In this document: positions 20,820-27,236 of the stretch, in pieces
Layout: each line of letters starts with the position of its first letter
Numbering within the stretch: position 1 is the first letter of the stretch
Source of the DNA: a virus
Length of the DNA: 28,112 nt
Reading direction: 5' to 3' (one strand)
IMG/VR virus record: IMGVR_UViG_3300044634_000357
Coordinates: 1-28,112 of that record
Translations under genes and position numbers: made by a program
Notes under the pieces: generated by a model
Seen by the model: the letters and a program-made list of their open reading frames with translations, nothing else
The model's database searches: none
Told to the model about the DNA's origin: nothing

Positions 20820-23461
20820 TGCCACAGTTTAAGAAGTTCACGGCGGAAACTGTTGAAGTTTCTGAGATGAATGATTATCTTGCGTCGCAGGTTGTTGGTA
20901 CGTTTGATTCGGATTCAGCTCGTAATACTTATTTTGGTTCGGCTGGTGCGTTTACTTTGGTTGAGGGCATGGTCACGTATTTGAAGGATACGGGCGAGTT
21001 CCAGGTGTATAAGTCAACAGGGTGGACCACGATTGGTGCTACTGGTTCTACGGGTGCTACGGGGGCTACAGGCGCGTCTGGTGCGACTGGCGCTACAGGT
21101 GCGACGGGTCCGACTGGTGCGGCTGCTTCTATTTCTTTGGGTTCGGTTACGACTGGTTTGCCTGGGTCTGATGTTGCTGTTACGAATAGTGGTTCTTCGT
21201 CTGCGGCTGTTTTCAATTTTGCTATTCCTCGCGGGTTGACTGGTCCTGCTGGTACGGCTGGTTCTAATGGGGCTACTGGTGCTACTGGTGCGACTGGTGC
21301 TGAGGGTCCGCGTGGTGATGCTGCGACGATAAATGTTGGGACGGTTACTACTGGTTTGCCTGGTAGTTCGGTTTCTGTTACGAATGTTGGTAATACGACG
21401 GATGCGGTTTTTAATTTTGCTATTCCTCAGGGTGCTACGGGGGCGACTGGTGCTACGGGGGCGACAGGGGCTACGGGTGCTACTGGTCCTTCGGGTTCGG
21501 GTTCGGGTGATGCGTTGGTTGGTTCGACGAACACGTTTACTACTAACCAGATTATTTCTGGTTCTACTACGGCAGCGTTGTTGCGTATTACGCAGACTGG
21601 TACGGGTAATGCGTTGGTGGTTGAGGATTCGGCTAACCCTGACTCGACACCGTTTGTTATTGATGCGAACGGAAACCAGTTGCTTGGTACAACTGCGTTG
21701 CGAAGTGTAGGTGGCAGTTTCCAGACCTCCATAGCAGGACAGATTTTTAATGAGCAAAGTGATACAACTGGTTTAACGGCTTACACCTCTGTTCTGAACA
21801 GGAACGATTCAAATGCTCACCGTTTTGTTTTGGGTAGAACTAGAGGGTCTGTTGCTGGTGCTGTAACCACACTTACAAATAATGATGGTATTGCTCAGTT
21901 GATGTTTGCTGGTGCTGATGGCACAACTGTTGACCCTGTTGCAGCACAGATTATAGTAAACGTTGATGGCACTGTTTCTACTGGTGTTGTTCCGGGTCGT
22001 ATTACTTTTCAAACCGCTTCGTCTGCTGGAACTTTGACGGAGCGTATGCGTATTGATTCCGCTGGTCAGGTCGGTATCGGTTCATTAACTGCTGCTGGTT
22101 ACGGAATTCTTGCTGGCAAAAATATTACTGGTGCAGTTGCCAGTTATGGAATGGTTATTCAGGGTGCGATTCAATCTGATGTAACATCACAGTCAGCAAC
22201 ATTTGTTTCTGGAGTAAATACTGCTGCTGCATCATTTACTCTTGCAACACTTTTGCATTTTTCTGCTTCAGGTGTTTCAACTGCTGGTGCTGGTTCAACA
22301 ATCACCAACCAAGTAGGTTTTAGAGCAACAAGTTCCATGACAGGTGGAACCAATAACTGGGGCTTCCATGGCGCAATTCCTTCTGGAACAGGTCGTTTCA
22401 ATTTATATATGAATGGTACCGCAGACAACTATTTGGCTGGTCGACTTGGTGTTGGAGCATTAAATACAAGCGGTGCTATGGCGCAAATCACAAACACCAC
22501 AGCAGCAGATGCAATTTTGGTTGCCAAAGGTGCAGCAGGACAAAGCGGAGATTATTTCCAACTAAAAAATTCCGCTGGAGTATTAAATGTTTTTTCTGTT
22601 AACGCAAACGGAAATACAAACATTCAGGGAAACCTTGAAATTGGAGTAAACAAAACTGTAGATGGTGACGTTTATGTTGATTTGATAGGTGATACAACAT
22701 ATACAGATTATGGTTTGCGTATCCTCAGGGCTTCTGGAGCAAATGGAAATAGTGCTATTTATCATCGTGGAACTGGTGGTGTTTACCTAGTTGCACAAGA
22801 CGCTGGTGTAGTTGCGTTCAACACAAACAACACCGAGCGTATGCGTATTGACTCCGCTGGTGCGGTTGGTATCGGTGGCGTTCCAGTCGCAGGACGAGGT
22901 TTAGTAATCTCCAAAACACACACTGGTTCAACTACCAGCATCGGCGTATTAGCAAGCGGAATAGTCCAATCGGACGTTACTCTTGATGCTATTTATTATC
23001 GTGCTGTTGCCTCAACCGCAGCCGCAGCATTTACGGTTACAGCCTTGACACTGTTTGATGCTGTGGGTGTCACTACACCTGGCGCTGGTTCAACAATTAG
23101 TACACAAACTGGTTTCCGTGTCACATCAAACATGACTGGCGCAACCAACAACTACGGTTTCCTTAGCGATATTGCTGCCGCAACTGGTCGCTGGAACTTT
23201 TTTGCCAATGGTACAGCGGCGAACTATATGGCAGGTCGTTTGGGTGTCGGAGCAACCTTAACCACGGGTGCGATGGTACAAATTGTTAATACAACAGCAG
23301 CAGATGACGCGCTCCTAATCAAAGGCGCAGCATCCCAAACTGGGTATCTAACAGAATGGCAAAACAGTGCTAGCACCCTGCTAGCGTATGTAGCCGCAGA
23401 CGGAAGTTCTTCATTCTATGAAGGCGACCAAAACATATTGGCAGCAAACATATTCTCATAA
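20819..23461 (+). CDS. collagen-repeat tail fibre protein
   Basis: An 880-residue fibre. Residues 1-75 form an attachment domain (KKFTAETVEVSEMNDYLASQVVGT..., YLKDTGEFQVYKSTGWTTIG). Three blocks of Gly-X-Y collagen-like repeats (mostly GAT) follow, separated by two copies of a 43-residue module around 'VTTGLPGS...VTN.G......FNFAIP.G'. A serine/glycine hinge (GSGSG) precedes an adhesin-like region with two copies of a long module beginning TERMRIDSAG (DNA at 22040 and 22835). Collagen repeats trimerise fibres and tips bind host receptors. There is no peptidase or chaperone domain. Codon endings shift from T-rich to A/C-rich inside the gene, suggesting mosaic origin. Confidence 0.85.
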   Translation: MPQFKKFTAETVEVSEMNDYLASQVVGTFDSDSARNTYFGSAGAFTLVEGMVTYLKDTGEFQVYKSTGWTTIGATGSTGATGATGASGATGATGATGPTGAAASISLGSVTTGLPGSDVAVTNSGSSSAAVFNFAIPRGLTGPAGTAGSNGATGATGATGAEGPRGDAATINVGTVTTGLPGSSVSVTNVGNTTDAVFNFAIPQGATGATGATGATGATGATGPSGSGSGDALVGSTNTFTTNQIISGSTTAALLRITQTGTGNALVVEDSANPDSTPFVIDANGNQLLGTTALRSVGGSFQTSIAGQIFNEQSDTTGLTAYTSVLNRNDSNAHRFVLGRTRGSVAGAVTTLTNNDGIAQLMFAGADGTTVDPVAAQIIVNVDGTVSTGVVPGRITFQTASSAGTLTERMRIDSAGQVGIGSLTAAGYGILAGKNITGAVASYGMVIQGAIQSDVTSQSATFVSGVNTAAASFTLATLLHFSASGVSTAGAGSTITNQVGFRATSSMTGGTNNWGFHGAIPSGTGRFNLYMNGTADNYLAGRLGVGALNTSGAMAQITNTTAADAILVAKGAAGQSGDYFQLKNSAGVLNVFSVNANGNTNIQGNLEIGVNKTVDGDVYVDLIGDTTYTDYGLRILRASGANGNSAIYHRGTGGVYLVAQDAGVVAFNTNNTERMRIDSAGAVGIGGVPVAGRGLVISKTHTGSTTSIGVLASGIVQSDVTLDAIYYRAVASTAAAAFTVTALTLFDAVGVTTPGAGSTISTQTGFRVTSNMTGATNNYGFLSDIAAATGRWNFFANGTAANYMAGRLGVGATLTTGAMVQIVNTTAADDALLIKGAASQTGYLTEWQNSASTLLAYVAADGSSSFYEGDQNILAANIFS
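21030..21510 (+). repeat. collagen Gly-X-Y repeat blocks with paired module
   Basis: Repeated nine-base GGT-GCT-ACT-like units encode GAT triplets in three blocks (about 21033-21120, 21237-21318 and 21429-21502). Between them lie two copies of the 43-residue LPGS module. DNA-level similarity makes this a likely site of recombination and length change. Confidence 0.8.
22040..23410 (+). repeat. tandem duplication of fibre adhesin module
   Basis: Two in-frame copies about 795 bases apart share an almost identical opening (GAGCGTATGCGTATTGA...) and later matching segments: SDVT, AGSTI..Q.GFR.TS.MTG.TNN.GF, ATGRWN/GTGRFN, GRLGVGA, NTTAAD. The two copies have diverged in sequence and the spacer between them is unique. 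Confidence 0.75.
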
Positions 23462-23471
23462 GGAGAAAACA

Positions 23472-23696
23472 ATGGCAATCGACTACACATCACTACTCAC
23501 CTCAGAGCAGAAACAGAACATCCTCAACCAAAGGATTTCACAGTTCGCTGCCGAAGCATGGCAACATGAACTGAACAAGCAGACCTGCACACAGTTAGGT
23601 GACGAAGCAGGCGTAACCTCAGCAGAGAACGCACTCACCACATTGGAAGCAGCAATCAACGTTCACCAAAATGAACTTGCGCTGATTACGGAATAA
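23472..23696 (+). CDS. small helical fibre-associated protein
   Basis: A 74-residue, all-helical protein (MAIDYTSLLTSEQKQNILNQRISQFAAEAWQHELNKQT..., then SAENALTTLEAAINVHQNELALI). The 'LTSEQK..IL..RI.QFAAE..QHELN' pattern recalls short proteins next to tail fibres in cyanophages and other aquatic phages. It may be a fibre assembly or attachment factor; this is inference. A strong AAGGAGA lies six bases before the ATG, so it is translated at its own site. A longer frame starts at 23418 inside the fibre gene and is rejected. Confidence 0.7.
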   Translation: MAIDYTSLLTSEQKQNILNQRISQFAAEAWQHELNKQTCTQLGDEAGVTSAENALTTLEAAINVHQNELALITE

Positions 23697-23699
23697 CCT

Positions 23700-24062
23700 G
23701 TGGCAACATTCAGCAAAAACATTCTTAGCGGTTCAACAGACGGACGACCAATTCTGGTCGCTCAAACCGCTATCGCCACAGGAACAACAATCCATACAGG
23801 ACCAACAGCAACAACATCGTTTGCCGAAATTTGGTTGTATGCGATGAACACAAGTGCCGCGTCAAAGAAACTTACGATTGGTTGGGGTGGTGTAACAGAC
23901 CCTAACGATTTGATTGAGGTTACTATTGCAGCGGAATCTGGTCTTGTGTTGGTTGCCCCAGGTCTTATTTTGAAGGGTAATGCGACAGCGTTGATTGTTC
24001 GTGCGGCTGCTGCGGATGCTACTTCTATTAACATTCATGGGTATGTAAATAACATTGTTTGA
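23700..24062 (+). CDS. fibre-region structural protein
   Basis: A 120-residue beta-rich protein: MATFSKNILSGSTDGRPILVAQTAIATGTTIHTGP..., EIWLYAMNTSAASKKLTIGWGG, IEVTIAAESGLVLVAPGLILKGNATALIVRAAAADATSINIHGYVN. This follows the 'LSGST.GRPI.V..T...GTTIHT' pattern that I recall from small virion proteins near fibre genes in aquatic phages. A role in the tail or as a decoration protein is likely but unproved. GTG start three bases after the previous stop, without a strong ribosome-binding site. Confidence 0.7.
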   Translation: MATFSKNILSGSTDGRPILVAQTAIATGTTIHTGPTATTSFAEIWLYAMNTSAASKKLTIGWGGVTDPNDLIEVTIAAESGLVLVAPGLILKGNATALIVRAAAADATSINIHGYVNNIV

Positions 24063-24067
24063 TATTG

Positions 24068-25036
24068 ATGGTTGACAGATTTTTAAGACGACAGAAACCT
24101 TCTACCATTGTTGGTCAATGGTTCGGTAACGGTTTCGTTTCCCCAAGTTCTTCTTCGTTCGATGTTCAATCGCTGGTCATCGCTGGTGGTGGCGGAGGTG
24201 GTGGTGGTCGTGGTGCTGGTGGTGGCGCAGGTGGCTATCGGTCGTCTGTTACTGGTGAATCGTCTGGCGGTGGAGCGTCTGCTGAATTTGCACTTTCTGT
24301 TTCTACGGGAACCAACTACACGGTTACCGTTGGTGCTGGTGGGTCTGGGGCTGCTTCTGGTTCATCTGGGTCAAATGGTAGTAACTCTTTGTTTTCTACA
24401 ATCACTTCAACTGGTGGTGGTGGTGGTGCTAAAGACAGTTATGGTGGCGTTGTCAATGGTTTGGCTGGTGGTTCAGGTGGCGGTGGCGGTGGTAGTGATG
24501 GTGGAGGTTTTGGTCTAGGCGGTGCTGGTACAGCAAATCAAGGTTTTGCAGGTGGTGATGGATATAACCCTTCTGGCAGAGATAGTGCAGGTGGTGGTGG
24601 TGGAGGTGCGTCTGCTGTGGGTACAAAACCAACTGCATCTGTTGGTGGTAATGGTGGTGATGGTGTTGCTTCATCTGTTACTGGTTCATCAGTAACTCGT
24701 GCAGGTGGTGGTGGTGGAGGTATTGACAAACGAGGTTATACAGGTGCGGCTGGTACTGGTGGCGCTGGTGGTGGTGGTGGTGCTTCATCTACGGGTGCAG
24801 CAGGTACAGCAGGCACAGTAAATACAGGTGGTGGTGGTGGAGGTGGCGGTATTACTGCGAGTCCCGTAGCGGGAACTGCTGGCGCAGCAGGTGGGTCTGG
24901 CGTTGTTATTCTGAAATATGTCGACACCGCAACCATCACTATCGGTGCAGGATTAACAGGAACAACGGCTGCACCTTCAGGCGGTTTCAAGGTAACAACG
25001 ATTACTGCTGGCACAGGAAATGTGAGTTGGGCATAA
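24068..25036 (+). CDS. polyglycine receptor-binding-type protein
   Basis: A 322-residue protein. After a short N-terminal anchor (VDRFLRRQKPSTIVGQWFGNGF) come many glycine runs (up to eight in a row) separated by short Ser/Ala/Thr/Asn segments. The opening LVIAGGGGGGGGRGAGGGAGGYRSS... and the terminal GGSGVVILKY are typical of the glycine-rich domain found in phage tail tips and bacterial surface proteins. In T-even phage adhesins (gp38) similar glycine stretches form polyglycine helices that display variable receptor-binding loops; a like role here is inference. A TTG at 24059 is possible, but ATG 24068 is preferred. The stop overlaps the next ATG. Confidence 0.8.
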   Translation: MVDRFLRRQKPSTIVGQWFGNGFVSPSSSSFDVQSLVIAGGGGGGGGRGAGGGAGGYRSSVTGESSGGGASAEFALSVSTGTNYTVTVGAGGSGAASGSSGSNGSNSLFSTITSTGGGGGAKDSYGGVVNGLAGGSGGGGGGSDGGGFGLGGAGTANQGFAGGDGYNPSGRDSAGGGGGGASAVGTKPTASVGGNGGDGVASSVTGSSVTRAGGGGGGIDKRGYTGAAGTGGAGGGGGASSTGAAGTAGTVNTGGGGGGGGITASPVAGTAGAAGGSGVVILKYVDTATITIGAGLTGTTAAPSGGFKVTTITAGTGNVSWA

Positions 25037-25281
25037 TGGCACACTACGCATTTTTGGACGAAAACAACATTGTCACCGAAGTGATTGTTGGTATTGATGA
25101 AACGGAACTTATTGAAGGTTTGCTACCAGAAGAATGGTATGGCAATTTCAGGAAACAGCCTTGTGTTCGCACCTCATACAACGGCAACATTCGTGGCAAA
25201 TACGCTGGCATCGGTGACACCTATGATGCAGCAACAGATACATTTGTTGGTGCTTGGCAGGAACCAATAGTCGAAGAATAG
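25036..25281 (+). CDS. small conserved fibre-region protein
   Basis: An 81-residue protein: MAHYAFLDENNIVTEVIVGIDE..., QPCVRTSYNGNIRGKYAGIGDTYDAATDTFVGAWQEP. The 'MAH.A..DENNIVTEV' opening and 'TSYN.NIR..YAGIG.TYD...D.F' are familiar from short proteins near tail fibres in T4-like cyanophages and other aquatic phages. The exact function is unknown; a fibre-associated or tail-tip role fits the context. The start is set by a TAATG overlap with the polyglycine gene. Confidence 0.75.
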   Translation: MAHYAFLDENNIVTEVIVGIDETELIEGLLPEEWYGNFRKQPCVRTSYNGNIRGKYAGIGDTYDAATDTFVGAWQEPIVEE

Positions 25282-25290
25282 GAAACTTAA

Positions 25291-25575
25291 ATGATTAAAC
25301 ATCAAGAAACCCACCCAGGTTTAGATGTCGAGGGATGCTTCGGTTGCAAAATCGCTTACGTCGGTATCGGCGCAGATGCCATGCCATCACGCGGAGGTAA
25401 AGCTCGCGTCGCAACCATCAACGACAAAGACCGTGTGCTAGACAAAGACCTAGACGCATACAAGCGTTTACGTCAAAACGGGGTACAGCCCCGCAAAATT
25501 GACGGTTCAGCCAAAGTCGAGAAACGAGCAGAAGAAAAATGGCAAGTCGAAACGGGAATACTCCCAACTACCTAA
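25291..25575 (+). CDS. conserved 'GCFGCK' phage protein
   Basis: A 94-residue basic protein with VEGCFGCKIAYVGIG near the start (a C-x2-C pair) and a charged helical C-terminus (DKDLDAYKRLRQNGVQPRKIDGSAKVEKRAEEKWQVETG). The same order (GCFGCK, then DLDAYKRLR.DG.QP..IDGSA..E..A) is common in actinobacterial phages. Function unknown; the CxxC and a conserved IDGSA motif hint at a small metal-binding or nucleic-acid protein. AGGAA precedes the ATG. The gene overlaps the start of the glycosyltransferase by 37 bases. Confidence 0.75.
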   Translation: MIKHQETHPGLDVEGCFGCKIAYVGIGADAMPSRGGKARVATINDKDRVLDKDLDAYKRLRQNGVQPRKIDGSAKVEKRAEEKWQVETGILPTT

Positions 25576-26663
25576 ACCTTGTCGGAGTGAACCTACCTCA
25601 TGTCGGGTACGGCAAAATGGTTGCAGGTTTACGGGACGCTTTATCAACCAAAGTAGAACTATGTGACGACGCTGAACGGGTCGTGTTCGCCCTCAGACCC
25701 AACCTGATTAAAGGTTGGACTACAGGACAAAACCCTGCGCTGCTCACCATGTGGGAAACAAACTGGTTGCCACCAGAGTTCTCCGAATACCTGCACCTAT
25801 TTGACACCGTGATAGTCCCATCACTACATAATTGGGAGTTGTTCTCACAGTTCCATGACAACGTGCGTGTAATACCTTTAGGGGTAGACCGCGAAGTATG
25901 GCATCCAAAAGAACGACCTAACAACGAGAAGTTCAAAATCTTGTGCGGTGGATCAGAGTGGTATCGCAAAGGCTTAGACGTAGTACTCAAAGCGTTCCTA
26001 CAACTCAAACTCCCCGACGCTGAACTACACATCAAAATCGTTCCCCCATACCTGTCAGCACCGGACAACCTGACATACCCGAATGTGGTGGTGCATAACA
26101 AATGGATGACCGTTGAAGCCGAAGCCGATCTGGTTCGCTCTGCTGACTGTTTCATTTCGGTGTCCCGTGGTGAAGGTTTCGGACTGATGCCATTACAAGC
26201 GATCTCTGCTGGTGTACCAGTTATTTTGTCTGACGCTCACGGGCATCGAGAGTTCTCTGACCTTGCAACCCACCGTATCCCCACCCACTCTGTAGCAACA
26301 AACGAGGGAACATGGCAGAACATGGGTGATTGGGATGAACCTGAATTTGATGCGATATTGGATGCGATCCAAGATATGTATAAGAACCGTGACAGGTATC
26401 GTGAGCAAGCTGAGGTTCATGCTGGTGAGGTGTCAGCGTTTAATTGGGATACCGCAGCGAACCAACTGTTACAGGCCGTTAAACCGACTGGTGGACGGGT
26501 GTCAGGGAAATGGATTCCGTTGGAACCAACCTGTGAAATAGAGGTGAAGCGTAGGGTGCAGGCAGACATTGGTCGCCACCGTGTTGACCTAGCCCCAGGT
26601 GTCAAGCACCGTGTAGTGTTGAATGTACGTGACGTGTTAAAGGATTCAGGAGTTTTGGTGTGA
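25539..26663 (+). CDS. GT4-type glycosyltransferase
   Basis: A 374-residue GT-B enzyme. The N-terminal half has LVGVNLPHVGYGKMV and VIVPSLHNWELF; the C-terminal half has ILCGGSEWYRKGLDVVLKAF (donor phosphate-binding lysine near residue 145) and ISVSRGEGFGLMPLQAISAGVPVILSD (about residues 205-231), the E-x7-E-like nucleotide-sugar motif of family GT4. It should transfer a sugar from a nucleotide-sugar donor; the acceptor is unknown and could be a virion protein, host surface or DNA. No signal peptide, so cytoplasmic. The start lies 37 bases inside the previous gene, with AGAAG upstream. A close pattern recurs in actinobacterial phages. Confidence 0.85.
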   Translation: MASRNGNTPNYLNLVGVNLPHVGYGKMVAGLRDALSTKVELCDDAERVVFALRPNLIKGWTTGQNPALLTMWETNWLPPEFSEYLHLFDTVIVPSLHNWELFSQFHDNVRVIPLGVDREVWHPKERPNNEKFKILCGGSEWYRKGLDVVLKAFLQLKLPDAELHIKIVPPYLSAPDNLTYPNVVVHNKWMTVEAEADLVRSADCFISVSRGEGFGLMPLQAISAGVPVILSDAHGHREFSDLATHRIPTHSVATNEGTWQNMGDWDEPEFDAILDAIQDMYKNRDRYREQAEVHAGEVSAFNWDTAANQLLQAVKPTGGRVSGKWIPLEPTCEIEVKRRVQADIGRHRVDLAPGVKHRVVLNVRDVLKDSGVLV

Positions 26664-26821
26664 ACAATCTGAGCAAGCCTGTTTGGGATCGACCAAACCC
26701 TAAGAAGAAATCCAAGAAGTTGTCCCCCAAGAAGAAGGCTTCGGCTAAAGCATCAGCGAAGAAAGCTGGTCGCCCATACCCAAACCTGATTGACAACATG
26801 AAGGCAGCAAAGAAGAAGTAA
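26660..26821 (+). CDS. 53-residue lysine-rich protein
   Basis: A short gene found in the gap after the glycosyltransferase. GTG 26660 overlaps the previous stop (GTGTGA) and its TAA overlaps the next ATG (TAATG). The protein, LSKPVWDRPNPKKKSKK..., has 16 lysines in 53 residues and ends GRPYPNLIDNMKAAKKK. This pattern (Lys-rich linker, then 'AGRPYPNLIDNM') recurs in small proteins of actinobacterial phages. Unknown role; nucleic-acid binding is the obvious guess. Confidence 0.7.
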   Translation: MNNLSKPVWDRPNPKKKSKKLSPKKKASAKASAKKAGRPYPNLIDNMKAAKKK

Positions 26822-27081
26822 TGGCTAAGACCCCTGCATGGCAACGCAAGGAAGGCAAGAACCCTGCTGGTGGTTTGAACGCTAAAGGTAGTGCATCAGC
26901 CAAGAAGCAAGGCATGAACCTGAAACCACCTGTATCTGCATCACAGGCTAAGAAGTCACCGAAAGCAGCGGCTCGACGTAAATCGTTTTGTGCAAGGATG
27001 GGCGGGTCACCAGGTCCGTTGAAAGACAGCAAGGGTCGCCCTACTCGTAAGGCTTTGGCTTTACGGAAGTGGGATTGTTGA
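26821..27081 (+). CDS. small basic protein, DUF6321-like
   Basis: An 86-residue basic protein: PAWQRKEGKNPAGGLNAKGSASAKKQGMNLKPPV, then AARRKSFCARMGGSPGPLKDSKGRPTRKALALRKWDC. The 'RKEGK...GGLNAKG' and 'RRKSFCARM.G..GP..D..G.PTRKALALRKW.C' phrases match, from memory, the family DUF6321, spread through many tailed phages but uncharacterised. Two cysteines lie in the conserved half. The TAATG overlap fixes the start. The conserved Arg/Lys face suggests nucleic-acid or virion binding. Confidence 0.75.
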   Translation: MAKTPAWQRKEGKNPAGGLNAKGSASAKKQGMNLKPPVSASQAKKSPKAAARRKSFCARMGGSPGPLKDSKGRPTRKALALRKWDC

Positions 27082-27122
27082 GGCGTGGTAATCTGTCTTT
27101 CTAACTAACGAAAGGTTGTGTT

Positions 27123-27236
27123 ATGCCAAAAGTCGGAAAGATGGAGTTCCCTTACACCGCTAAGGGCAAAGCTGATGCCAAGAAGATGGCTAAGAAAATG
27201 GGCAAGCCTATGAAGAAGGCTAAGAAAAAGAAGTAA
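27123..27236 (+). CDS. 37-residue lysine-rich protein
   Basis: A very short gene encoding MPKVGKMEFPYTAKGKADAK... and ending KPMKKAKKKK, with 15 lysines in 37 residues. The 'FPYT.KGKADAKKMAKK.GKPMKK' layout is common in tiny phage proteins (recalled). AAAGG lies eight bases before the ATG; its TAA is followed directly by the next ATG. It is the third of three consecutive basic small genes. Function unknown. Confidence 0.7.
   Translation: MPKVGKMEFPYTAKGKADAKKMAKKMGKPMKKAKKKK

Noticed and set aside
21030-21510. CRISPR or satellite-like repeat array
   Set aside because: The periodicity is three codons in frame within a fibre gene; there are no spacers.
20929-21757. Long leftward frames opposite the collagen repeats
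   Set aside because: Repetitive Gly-X-Y codons give long antisense frames (Pro/Val/Ala or Arg/Thr/Ser repeats) without any gene being there.
24453-25044. His-rich and Pro-rich leftward frames opposite the polyglycine gene
   Set aside because: They are the direct antisense reading of GGT/GGC runs.
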